From Selaginella moellendorffii (taxonomy: Eukaryota; Streptophyta; Lycopodiopsida; Selaginellales; Selaginellaceae), in NCBI RefSeq assembly GCF_000143415.4, contig NW_003314340.1, positions 251,772 through 315,771 on the forward strand: a stretch of 64,000 nt of DNA, read 5' to 3'. The notes under the pieces are model-generated. The model saw only the letters and a list, made by a program, of their open reading frames with translations. It made no database searches and was not told the DNA's origin. The translations under genes and the position numbers were made by a program. This document shows, in pieces, positions 10,908-22,200 of the stretch. Position 1 is the stretch's first letter. Every line of letters begins with the position of its first letter.

Positions 10908-13111
10908 CAGTGCCGCTCGCAACATCGCAACTACTCGTAGCGCCGCTCGCAACACCGCATCTGCTCGTAGCGCCGCTCGCACAAACTGCCACTCGCATAA
11001 ACTGCCGCTCGCAATGGCGCTTGCAATGCCGCAACCGCTTGTAGACGCATAAACCACAGCTCACAACGCCGCTTACACAAGCAGCGCTCACTGCGCTCAG
11101 CGGAACCAAGAACACGGCGCACAAAAATGATAGACCTAGGAATGAGTTCGAGAATTCAAAAATAACACACGCTTGAACGTCACATCAAATCCTCTGACAA
11201 ACCAGATCTTATGATTCCTCTGACAAATTTCAAACTGAGTAGCTTCTAGACTTTGCTGTCGGAGGTTGAACTTTGTCACATCATGTCCTTGCCTCGATCC
11301 AGCTGTGCCATGTCAGTGATTCGAACTTTGCCATGCCATGTCAGCGATCCGCGCCAAGATTATTCGCCGTGTAAAGGAATAATTATGCTGTGTGTGTATG
11401 TCCATTTATGGCAATATAAGGCCACATGCCATTCAAAGAATAATGCTAGTCGAGCATCTTTTAGTGCATTTTTGGGTTCAAAATTGCATGAGCCCACACG
11501 CTATAAAGTTTACCTGTACCAAAAATAGAAACAGCTTTATTTACTTGGGAATTTATATGGTTGAGGCATTTTTAAACTTACAAACACATGCCCTACTTAC
11601 ATTCCTTTGGTTGCTTAAAATTCAAAAATATTATAAACCTTTCTTTTTGCATTTTCAATGTTTTCAATTATGGTTTTTGATTTTCGCAGGACTAGCCTAG
11701 TAATCTATTTGCATCCCGTCATGTTTATAGCTAGCTTTCGTTTGTCCCCTTCGCTAGCCTGAGATACATCTGCTCGGCATCTGCCTCTTACAGCATTTGC
11801 CCAGAAAGGGCATCTTTCTTCACGCAGCATTTGCCACATGTTTAGGGTTAGGGTTTAGGGTTTAGGGTTTAGCAATTCAGTAGATTGATAAACATGCAAA
11901 TACAGAACTTGATGCAAAATCCTTTGATATGTCACAATGCCCCTAGGACCATAAACACATTTCAATAGAGAGGGTCCTTTCATTTCATAACTCCTTACGT
12001 AGATCTTGGTGAAACCAGAGTTAGTGAAGTTGGTTTCTTGTGATCCCGCATCTGATTGTGATGTCCCTTTGCAGTGTCGATGGAAAGGTCAATGCACACC
12101 AAACTGTAGAATCTTGGAGCAAAATAACGGTCGGATCTATGGCAAATGCCCCTGAAACATTGTAAGGCTCGTGTGGTCTCATGTGGTGTCCGATCGAGAT
12201 GCTTCTTTGCAGGGTCATCAAGAAGGACATTGTATACCATTCTGTAAAATCTAGTTGCAATCTAACGGTTGGATCTCCAGGAAACTCAAAACAATCTCGC
12301 GCGTGTCAGAATATTCTAGGAATATACTCCTATGTGCTCCTGAAAATGGCATGCGGCCCCACGCCATTCAAGAGATAACGCCAGATGACACCAAGCATTT
12401 TTTGGTGCATTTTTTGGGATCAAAATTGCATGAGCCCACATGCTTGAACGTCACATCAAATCCTCTGACAATTTATTTAGCTGAACATCTGGCATTTTTG
12501 GAAATACAAGATGCTTTGGAATATCCAATCATGCATGGTATAAATATAGCGAGGGTATTAAATGATATCCCAATCATGATCTTTCTTTTGGATTTCGCGT
12601 GCATGCAGTCCGAGGAATGATGACGTTGCGGATTTCTTTTGGATTTCACGCATGCGCGCGGCGATCCAGAAATTAATGGTGGCGCCCAAGTCCGAGAAAT
12701 GATGACGTGGCGGGATTACCAACCGTCGTGACATTTCGCACGTGTGAGGTTAGGTTTTGCATTTTGCTTCGTACTCGCGCTCGCATCGCGCTCCCACTCG
12801 CGCTCCCACTTCTCTACAGGTTTCTCGTGTGCATCGGCATCCACTCGCGCTTGCATCACACTCGCGCTCGCATCGCGCTCACATCGCGCTCGTGTGCATC
12901 GGCGTCCACTTCAAGACACACCCAGTTTGTAACTTCGCCGCCAACTCCGCCGCCCACTCCGCCACCCACACGCAGCCCACTTGGCGTCCCGGGAGATTTC
13001 AGCGCCACTCTCCAACTGTAAGTGGCAGAGTAGCCTTGCTGCTACGATCCGCTGCACACACAGTGCACATTCGCTAGTGAGTCCGGTTGTCACGCCTCCA
13101 TTCGGCTTCAA
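10908..13111. promoter_or_regulatory. Divergent intergenic region of copy A
   Basis: This stretch lies between the two divergent transposon genes. It contains GC-rich short tandem units ('cgctcgca' type) at 10915-11050 and 12770-12905, a telomeric block at 11841-11872, and an imperfect ~120-bp tandem duplication at ~12040-12290. Palindrome or half sites lie near 11408, 11484, 12346 and 12424. No convincing protein is seen. It presumably carries both promoters and is mirrored at 24648-26830 in copy B. Confidence 0.5.
11841..11872 (+). repeat. Interstitial telomeric repeat, copy A
   Basis: About four units of TTTAGGG (one shortened to TTAGGG) lie inside the transposon's noncoding region. The same block is present, inverted, in copy B, so it belongs to the element. 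Confidence 0.85.
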
Positions 13112-16100
13112 ATGGTAAGTCTTTTAGGCCAAGTAGAAAATGGCATGAGGCCACATGCCATTCAGTAGCAACATTGGCATGCACCGATTGGGCTCTCGAG
13201 TGCAGTGCGGTTACAGATGGCGTGTAGCCTCACGCCATCTTAGGATGCAGCCTCAAGACATCTGATGCAGTGGTGAATGGCGTGTGGCCTCACGTTATTT
13301 CCAGCTACTAGCTTTTCATCTGTCAGCTCTAATTGTTGTGCATTTCTGAACAGGCGAGGAATTGCGTTCTTCTTCCAGCGACTGTCAATGTGGATGTAGA
13401 GAAGGGGGAGGAGCTCACCAGTTGGACTTTCGGGATGGAAGGCGAGGATCTGAGGCTGTACAACACAGATGGTGGGAGAAAAGAATGCATGGGGATCCTC
13501 ATCCAAGTGACAGACACTCCATGCAGTTCCATGCTAGAATATGGACTGGCACTTGTGGTAGAGACAGCGTCTGCCTTCAAGATCCACCTTGCACATCCTA
13601 GTGGCTTCCCGGAGGGGGGCAGCGGCTATGAGGAATTCCTAGAGGGAGCTAGGGAGAGGTTGTCCAGGAGGCCCACAATTTCAAAGACGCTGCGGGTCTA
13701 TGAAGATCACATGGAATCCACAGACCTCACCTACGGCGATGTTCAAAAACTATATTCCAACATTGAGCCGTTGAGAGTGACTCCAGTTCGCGAAGCAAAG
13801 GGGAAGGGGGTCGATCTGGAAACTACCTCGAAGCAGAAAAGGGTGGTCAAGCTCAAGCCGACGTCCGACTCTCCTGCTCCAAAAAAGAAGCTACTCAGTG
13901 ATGCCATTGCCTCGGGTTCGAACACTACACCCACCAAAAAGAAGAGCCGCAAAGAGCAGAAAGAGCAAGAAGAGGCAGCAAAAATCGTCGCAGATAATAG
14001 TACTTGTTACTATTCCAACAAAGTATATACAATCGACGTGAGCCGTATCGACATCCAAAGCAAATACAACCACAGGCTAGTATCTGATGAGTGGGTGGAG
14101 AAACTGAAGCAGAAGATGCTGGCAAGTCCAGTAACACCCGACATCGCAGACGTGATCCCCTACTACCAAACAATGAAGGGCGAGACGAGGTTTCCAGACT
14201 TGATCAATAGGAAGGTGTTGGACGATCAGAACATCCAGTTCTATGCCGTCTCCGGACAGCATTCTAGCTTGGCGATGCAAGAGATAGTTGTGGATATTAT
14301 GGTGGGCAAGGAGGTGAAGAAAGTCTTCAAGACAAGAGTTGTCCGCCTGATAAAAGGCAACTCGCCCCTCCGATCTATCATATACATCTCCCACGCGCAG
14401 AATGTCAAGCAAGAAACGTGCTACAAATCGGGTCTGCACGAGACATTGGCACGAACACGGAAGCTCTGGGTTCAACTGAAGAAGCCACAAAAACCAGGAC
14501 AAGGACGTGCACTAGCAACTAGCGCCTGGCAGGTAAGCCTCGTTGTATGTGGCATAGCATGTGGCCTCACGCCATTTCCATTGCAGGAATTCTCGAGTCT
14601 TCTCTCGAAAACACTGGGGTCAATGACACACTCAGCATCCATAACATTCTACTCGCGACAAAAGTTGTTTTTGACAAATGGGTAGATGTGCTGAGGAGGT
14701 ACCATGACGGGGAGTTGCCAAACTCAATGGGTGTGGAGGACGGCCAGAAGCCCAATGATTTGAAGCTCAACGCCTTGCGTTTCTCGCGGTCTCTAGACGA
14801 CGACGACCTTCTGACAGTGGCTAATGCTCTTCTACGTGGTGAGGTTGTCTTCAACAAGACCAAAATGACTCCCGGCCATATTGTGACATACGAGGACTTG
14901 TGCACGACTCTGAGAGCTCGTGCACTATTGAAGGATTGGATCTTCGAGCAAGTGGCCGTGGAGAGGGTGAGCATCGACACCACGCAAGAGATGATGGAAG
15001 CGCTGGAGTTGTCAAATGAAGACATCGACGAGTACGTGAAGGGGGCCCCCAAGTTCATCGATCTGCTGCGGGATGCCACGAAAAGTAAAGCTGAGAAGTT
15101 GGATCAGTATCCAAATTTCATTAAGATTGATGTCGACCGCCGGCTTCAGAAACAGCTCGACCCCGTAGCAGAGGCCTATCGAGAACCTTACCGGGTATAC
15201 TTGAATTCGGATGAGGATCAAAGGTGGAGGAGCATCGTTTCCCGCGGAGATGAGCAGGTCAAGAACATCTTTTGTGTGATGGACTTCACAAACGAGGAGA
15301 TCACTCATGCAGACGAAGTCAGCTCCATCATTGACTTAATGGTGGGACTTGCGGAGGTGGAATCTTCAATCCACTATATGATCTACGACTCCGAATCCTA
15401 TCACAAGTTCTGGAAGGCCTTGAACGAGGTGAAGGCTTGGTTGAAAGGCAAGGAGATGCGGGAGATCCATGGGATAATGGCTAAGAAGAAGATACCGACG
15501 AATGTCCGCATCTTCACACTCGCCCTTGTTATTGGTCCTGCAGCAGAGTGGGACTGGAGTGACTTCCCAGCTTCGTTCAACAAGGCCAATCGAATTGATC
15601 TGAGGGAGGTCAATTTACCCGTGCCTGAGGAACTGAAGACGGCTATGGAGCTTTCGAATCCAAAGAAAGCTCCAGGTGCAGCATGGGAAATGCTCAGCTG
15701 GGTCTTCAACGCAATAGCGGGTGGGTCACTTGCTTCCGACTCCAAGGGCAAATGCGTTGTCGAGTACAACTGCGGCGGACTATTCTTTCGAGCCGCACTA
15801 CTCAAGGGTGTCCCGTGTGTTGTGGTGACAAACTCCATTGAAGAGGTGACTTCAATGGAGCATATAATTACAGTTGCCAAAGAAAAACAGTATCTTCTCT
15901 GCGAACCTGGTGAGTACGCACTTTAAGTTTAAATGTTATCTCACAAGCTCTGTATGCAGGAGCGTGGCCACCTCCAGATGCTGAAACGGCGTTAACAGCT
16001 ACTGTTGAAGATACCCATGTTGGGCCGAGCTCACAACCTGCACAAGGTAAGGTCACGTGAGGCCTCATGCCATTTTGATTATAGATCGTTGTGAATATTC

Positions 16101-18451
16101 AGACATGAGGACTAAAAAGCGCACTGGTGGCGCATCGAAGAAGGACAAACAGACAAGCAATAGGAAAAAAGGAGGTACAAATTATATTTGCAATGGCGTG
16201 TGGTCTCATGCCATTCCTTGCAGGAGAAACTTCTTCAAAGGCAAAACAGGCAAGCACCAGCCAAGCTCAAACTGACAGTGGTCATAAAAAGCGAAAGCAC
16301 GTTGGACAGTCGTCGAGATCAGAGGCATTTGATTCGAAAAGGAAGAAGGGCAACGAAAAGATGATAGGTAATGCCTCGCGGTTATGGCGTGTGTGCTCAT
16401 GCCATTCATTGCAGATCAAGGGCTGAGTGAAAGCAGGCAGTCACCACCTCATGACTCAGATTCCTATGGCGGACTCCCCTTCCCCAATCTCAATAGAGAG
16501 GTACAATGGATGAGGGAAGCTTTTCAAGTCAGGGCCACGTTTTTCTCATCTCGTCGTCTTCGAAGGGTGCAAGAACGTGCAAAAACCATGTTAAGACAGT
16601 CGGGTGAGGATACGGTCCTAGGTCACACACTAAAACAGGCTATGGATGTCTTGTATTTTGAGATGGAGACTCGGCCAGATGATTTTCCCAAGATGGTCCT
16701 GGAAGAACAAGCCATCCAGCCTGAGCAGCCTATGGAAGAAATGCAGGAGGGGGATGAGGAGCCAGAGAAAGATAATGAGCAGGAAGAGCAGAAGGACGAA
16801 GAGGAGGACAAAGAAGAGGAGGACGAAGAAGAGGAGGACAAAAAGGACTTGGATGGTCCTCACAATGGTGACGATCACAATAACGACGACGACGATGATG
16901 ACGACGATGGCCAGCCTGAGGTGGCCAAAGAGCAGCGGAGGAAGGTCATACAAGACAAACCATCAGGTAAATAATAATACATCCATTCCTAACCTTTTAC
17001 CATTTCTAACATTGTCCATGTAGGTCGCAGAGCAAATGGTAAGTAGAGATTATTCAGTTGAATTTACAAACTCTAGCCTTTAGTGTCGAGGAAGGATAGT
17101 GCCAAGCAAGGGTCGAAACGTATGTCCAATCCTTCAGAATCAGCAGTGCGCTCAAGTGATATCGGTCCTAGTTCCTCAATAGCAGTTGATGGTAAATACA
17201 GTATAGTCGATTCAATGTGCTAATGAGTTTGTTTTTAGTAGCACGGGAGGATACCATCTCAATCGAAGGGAGATATTTGGACATGCATATAGATCCGCCA
17301 GTGGACTCTACTTGGCTGCAAGAGTCATCAGAGCTGGTGGAGGCTACTATCCATATCAACGCCAAGCAAGCTGACCACGCTCCACTTGATGCTGCCCATA
17401 CCACTGAGTCAATCTTGTCCACGTATCCAACTGACGGTGACCAAGCGCCATTGGACCCACATGAGGCCGCCCCAGCCGCCGAGCCGGTCGTATCCTCATT
17501 TCCAACGGACTCAACGTGTGCCCAATCGTCTGACTACGCGCCGTTGGAACCTCCCTACACCGCCCCTGCTGCCTGTTCGGTCATGTCCACTTTGCCAACG
17601 GAGGCACCAGCTGAAATGGCGTGTGATCACATGCCATCTGAACCACCCCATGCCACTGTTGAGCCAGTTGTACCAGAGTCTACAGCTGAAATGGCATGTG
17701 CCCACACGCCATCGGATGCGATTGACCCCACATTGCAGAGGAGAGTATTTCCGCCCTTCACGTTTCCTCGACCAAAACCCTCTCAACGACCATCGGGAGC
17801 AACATTCGCTAATATTGTAGATGGTAAAATTGACTTGTACCATTTTTTATGCTGATGCATTTCATTTCAGAGTCACGGCGAAGGTACTGTATCGTTTTTG
17901 ATCTGAACGGTGTCCTTTTCTCCCATGAGCGTGGCTCGTCCTCGAATGTCATTGCACCCTCCAAAGCCTGCGGTCGCAAGTTGGTCAAAAGAGACAGATT
18001 CACATTAATCACACGGGAGAAACTGCGGGATCTAATAATGACCATGCGACACTTAAAACAGAGGGCCGGGTTCAATTTGCAATTGGGAGTTTGGACATCC
18101 ATGATGCGCCACAATGCATTAATGTTGCTACAGATGATGCACGATCAGACGCGAGTAATATTACCATTTGACTTTCTCCTAACGCAGGAGGATTGCTTGA
18201 CTATGGTCCATGTGAGGGGTAGCAAGCCCATCTTCGTCAAGCCAAAGGCTGTAGTGATGAACCGGACTGCTAGCTCAAGTGAAATCCTCATCATCGATGA
18301 CTCGCCGATTAAAACTGCAGCGAACACGCACACATATGCAGTGCACCCCATCTCTTGCAGTATGGAAACTAGGGAGAAGAAACCGTATGTTCTGGGGGAC
18401 CTTGCAAAACGGTTTGGAGCGATGGTGATAGAGAACCGGTCAGTCCAGTGA
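13112..18451 (+). CDS. Copy A gene 2: ParB-like / acidic / FCP1-like phosphatase fusion
   Basis: Eleven exons: 13112-13114 (only the ATG), 13354-14532, 14598-15909, 15960-16046, 16085-16174, 16224-16367, 16415-16966, 17024-17038, 17084-17191, 17239-17823 and 17871-18451. They join to 1,551 residues. Most introns are phase 1. The third exon works only with an acceptor after CTCGAG; the better TTGCAG 11 nt earlier breaks the frame, so this junction is uncertain. Residues ~218-330 resemble a ParB/sulfiredoxin-like fold (RLVSDEWVEKLKQKML, then VSGQHSSLA where ParB has DG-H-R). A Lys/Arg-rich part, a Glu/Asp run (~1046-1106) and a Pro-rich part follow. The last ~190 residues match FCP1/NIF-type HAD phosphatases (VFDLNGVLF, GVWTSMMRHN, ILIIDDSP). 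The second motif Asp is Asn, so activity is doubtful. Copy A's end is trimmed by a deletion. Confidence 0.7.
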
Positions 18452-18812
18452 GAGGATTTGCATTATACTAGAAGTGTTACAGCATGTTATTGGAAGTCTA
18501 CGAAGTTGTTTTATTAATAATGGGAAAGTAAAGATTGAATGGGGACTTGGGCTCCACCTAGACTCGGAGCAACTGAGCCAATATTAAAAGGATGGAAAGA
18601 AATTGGACGACGATGACAAGGAGAAGAGAGAGGTGAAGCAGTGGCAGGGGGAGGAGAAGTGATTGAGTAGACATTTCCTTGTTTAAAATAAAATGGCTTG
18701 TGCCTCAATGCAGTTGAATTTTGTTATATTTATATACTATATAAAGGTTTGGAAACCTTATTTTACAAGTGGGATAATGACAATTCCCACTTTAACGAAA
18801 TAGAGCTTTATT
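18452..18812. other. 3' region and right end of copy A, junction with B
   Basis: It comprises the noncoding tail of gene 2, then a 236-bp terminal segment (18573-18808) that is the reverse complement of 5113-5341. The terminal repeat is 18785-18808, followed by TATT (18809-18812) and the inner edge of B. It is the axis of the large inverted repeat. Confidence 0.8.
18785..18808 (-). repeat. Terminal inverted repeat of copy A, right
   Basis: This is the reverse complement of the 24-bp end at 5342. TATT follows at 18809-18812. Confidence 0.9.
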
Positions 18813-19214
18813 GGCTCAGTTGCTCCGAGTCTAGGTGGAGCCCAAGTCCCCATTCAATCTTTACTTTCCCCTTATTAATAAAACAACTTCGTAGACTTCC
18901 AATAACATGCTGTAACACTTCTAGTATAATGCAAATCCTCTCAAAGAATTGTCTTTTAATATTAATACAATGGCATGGAACCCCATGCCATAATAAGTTA
19001 CATTTTTAAATAAATACATGCCATCTCAGACTGTTATTTTTTGCCTCCAACGCCTATACAATAATCTTGGAATTTCATCACTCTCCACACTATCAGGATT
19101 TAAACCCAATAGTAATGCCATCTCTTCTCTAATACGTCCACGCTCATGTTCAGTGGTCAAAGAACCCATCCGGTTGAGCAGATTATGGAGATGCGGATAG
19201 TGCTTGGCTAGAAA
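18813..19214. other. Copy B gene 2 downstream region
   Basis: The stretch includes ~367 bp (about 18944-19310) that is absent from copy A. It holds a palindrome at 18969-18990 (ATGGCATGGAAC then its near-complement). It may contain a further 3' part of gene 2, but no clear exon is seen. Confidence 0.5.
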
Positions 19215-22200
19215 TTATACATGCCATAAATGATGACTGGTGTCTGTCCGATCAAATGGCTTCTGATATACCGTTCCATCTGCCATTTGGTTGATTTCTG
19301 CAGCCACCTCCTGGACTGGCCGGTTCTCTATCACCATCGCTCCAAGCCGTTTTGCAAGGTCCCCCAGAACATACGGTTTCTTCTCCCTAGTTTCCATACT
19401 GCAAGAGATGGGGTGCACTGCATATGTGTGCGTGTTCGCTGCAGTTTTAATCGGCGAGTCATCGATGATGAGGATTTCACTTGAGCTAGCAGTCCGGTTC
19501 ATCACTACAGCCTCTGGCTTGACGAAGATGGGCTTGCTACCCCTCACATGGACCATAGTCAAGCAATCCTCCTGCGTTAAGAGAAAGTCAAATGGTAATA
19601 TTACTCGCGTCTGATCGTGCATCATCTGTAGCAACGTTAATGCATTGTGGCGCATCATGGATGTCCAAACTCCCAATTGCAAATTGAACCCGGCCCTCTG
19701 TTTTAAGTGTCGCATGGTCATTATTAGATCCCGCAGTTTCTCCCGTGTGATTAATGTGAATCTGTCTCTTTTGACCAACTTGCGACCGCAGGCTTTGGAG
19801 GGTGCAATGACATTCGAGGACGAGCCACGCTCATGGGAGAAAAGGACACCGTTCAGATCAAAAACGATACAGTACCTTCGCCGTGACTCTGAAATGAAAT
19901 GCATCAGCATAAAAAATGGTACAAGTCAATTTTACCATCTACAATATTAGCGAATGTTGCTCCCGATGGTCGTTGAGAGGGTTTTGGTCGAGGAAACGTG
20001 AAGGGCGGAAATACTCTCCTCTGCAATGTGGGGTCAATCGCATCCGATGGCGTGTGGGCACATGCCATTTCAGCTGTAGACTCTGGTACAACTGGCTCAA
20101 CAGTGGCATGGGGTGGTTCAGATGGCATGTGATCACACGCCATTTCAGCTGGTGCCTCCGTTGGCAAAGTGGACATGACCGAACAGGCAGCAGGGGCGGT
20201 GTAGGGAGGTTCCAACGGCGCGTAGTCAGACGATTGGGCACACGTTGAGTCCGTTGGAAATGAGGATACGACCGGCTCGGCGGCTGGGGCGGCCTCATGT
20301 GGGTCCAATGGCGCCTGGTCACCGTCAGTTGGATACGTGGACAAGATTGACTCAGTGGTATGGGCAGCATCAAGTGGAGCGTGGTCAGCTTGCTTGGCGT
20401 TGATATGGATAGTAGCCTCCACCAGCTCTGATGACTCTTGCAGCCAAGTAGAGTCCACTGGCGGATCCATATGCATGTCCAAATATCTCCCTTCGATTGA
20501 GATGGTATCCTCCCGTGCTACTAAAAACAAACTCATTAGCACATTGAATCGACTATACTGTATTTACCATCAACTGCTATTGAGGAACTAGGACCAATAT
20601 CACTTGAGCGCACTGCTGATTCTGAAGGATTGGACATACGTTTCGACCCTTGCTTGGCACTATCCTTCCTCGACACTAAAGGCTAGAGTTTGTAAATTCA
20701 ACTGAATAATCTCTTCTTACCATTTGCTCTGCGACCTACATGGACAATGTTAGAAATGGTAAAAGGTTAGGAATGGATGTATTATTATTTACCTGATGGT
20801 TTATCTTGTATGACCTTCCTCCGCTGCTCTTTGGCCACCTCAGGCTGGCCATCGTCGTCATCATCGTCGTCGTCGTCATTGTGATCGTCACCATTGTGAG
20901 GACCATCCAAATCCTCTTCGTCCTCCTCTTCTTCGTCCTCCTCTTCTTTGTCCTCCTCTTCGTCCTTCTGCTCTTCCTGCTCATTATCTTTCTCTGGCTC
21001 CTTATCCCCCTCCTGCATTTCTTCCATAGGCTGCTCAAGCTGGATGGCTTGTTCTTCCAGGACCATCTTGGGAAAATCATCTGGCCGAGTCTCCATCTCA
21101 AAATACAAGACATCCATAGCCTATTTTAGTGTGTGACCTAGGACCGTATCCTCACCCGACTGTCTTAACATGGTTTCTGCACGTTCTTGCACCCTTCGAA
21201 GACGACGAGATGAGAAAAACGTGGCCCTGACTTGAAAAGCTTCCCTCATCCATTGTACCTCTCCATTGAGATTGGGGAAGGGGAGTCCGCCATAGGAATC
21301 TGAGTCATGAGGTGGTGACTGCCTGCTTTCACTCAGCCCTTGATCTGCAATGAATGGCATGAGCACACACGCCATAACCGCGAGGCATTACTTATCATCT
21401 TTTCGTTGCCCTTCTTCCTTTTCGAATCAAACGCCTCTGATCTCGACGACTGTCCAACGTGCTTTCGCTTTTTATGACCACTGTCAGTTTGAGCTTGGCT
21501 GGTGCTTGCCTGTTTTGCCTTTGAAGAAGTTTCTCTTTCAAGGAATGGCATGAGACCACATGCCATTGCAAATATAATTTGTACCTCCTTTTTTCCTATT
21601 GCTTGTCTGTTTGTCCTTCTTCGATGCGCCACCAGTGCGCTTTTCAGTCCTCGTGTCTGAATATTCACAACGATCTATAATCAAAATGGCGTGAGGCCTC
21701 ACGTGACCTTACCTTGTACAGGTTGTGAGCTCGGCCCAACATGGGTATCTTCAACAGTAGCTGTTAACGCCGTTTCAGCATCTGGGGGTGGCCACGCTCC
21801 TGCACACAGAGCTTGTGAGATAACATTTAAACTTAAAGTGCGTACTCACCAAGTTCGCAGAGAAGATACTGTTTTTCTTTGGCAACTGTAATTATATGCT
21901 CCATTGAAGTCACCTCTTCAATGGAGTTTGTCACCGCAACACACGGGACACCCTTGAGTAGTGCGGCTCGAAAGAATAGTCCGCCGCAGTTGTACTCGAC
22001 AACGCATTTGCCCTTGGAGTCGGAAGCAGGTGACCCACCCGCTATTGCGTTGAAGACCCAGCTGAGCATTTCCCATGCTGCACCTGGAGCTTTCTTTGGA
22101 TTCGAAAGCTCCATAGCCGTCTTCAGTTCCTCAGGCACGGGTAAATTGACCTCCCTCAGATCAATTCGATTGGCCTTGTTGAACGAAGCTGGGAAGTCAC

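Larger units (their letters stand above)
5569..17712. repeat. Dispersed 22-bp palindrome family, copy A
   Basis: The half-site ATGGCRTGWGG is followed by its reverse complement. Clear copies start at 7279, 7336, 9173, 9243, 9341, 12346, 13140, 13217, 13277, 14555, 16193, 16384, 17616 and 17691. A clipped copy is at 16055, and half or decayed copies lie near 5569, 5891, 5945, 11408, 11484 and 12424. They occur in spacers, introns and exons. Most changes fall at the R/Y position (GGCGTG versus GGCATG), as expected from CpG deamination. I noticed none in the flanking gypsy element or host genes. Confidence 0.88.
5342..18808 (-). mobile_element. DNA transposon copy A (apparently intact coding)
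   Basis: It has the same 24-bp ends as B and is flanked by TATT (5338-5341 and 18809-18812). It lies inside B, 229 bp from B's end, in the opposite orientation. Removing A with one TATT rejoins B into the sequence that A itself shows at 18565-18585. Length is 13,467 bp, or 12,012 bp without the LTR insertion at 9458-10907. Relative to B it has lost ~367 bp near the 3' end of gene 2. Otherwise the two copies differ by scattered, mainly transition, changes. The transposase is minus-strand (9099-5958) and gene 2 plus-strand (13112-18451). Confidence 0.92.

Noticed and set aside
11841-11872. Chromosome end
   Set aside because: Only four units, in the same internal position of both transposon copies.
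12707-13021. Arg/Ser/Ala-rich 104-residue frame before gene 2
   Set aside because: It is made by GC-rich short repeats that differ in length between copies A and B, and it has no family resemblance.
16630-16953. Minus-strand Ile/Val/Leu-rich frame
   Set aside because: It is the shadow of the Glu/Asp run of gene 2.
5569-17712. Palindromes as a CRISPR-like array
   Set aside because: Spacing is irregular (50 to over 1,000 bp), the sites fall inside exons and introns, and the genome is eukaryotic.
13112-18451. The phosphatase exon as a separate host gene captured by chance
   Set aside because: Its splice phase joins perfectly to the upstream exons, and both copies carry it in the same place, so it is part of the element's gene 2.
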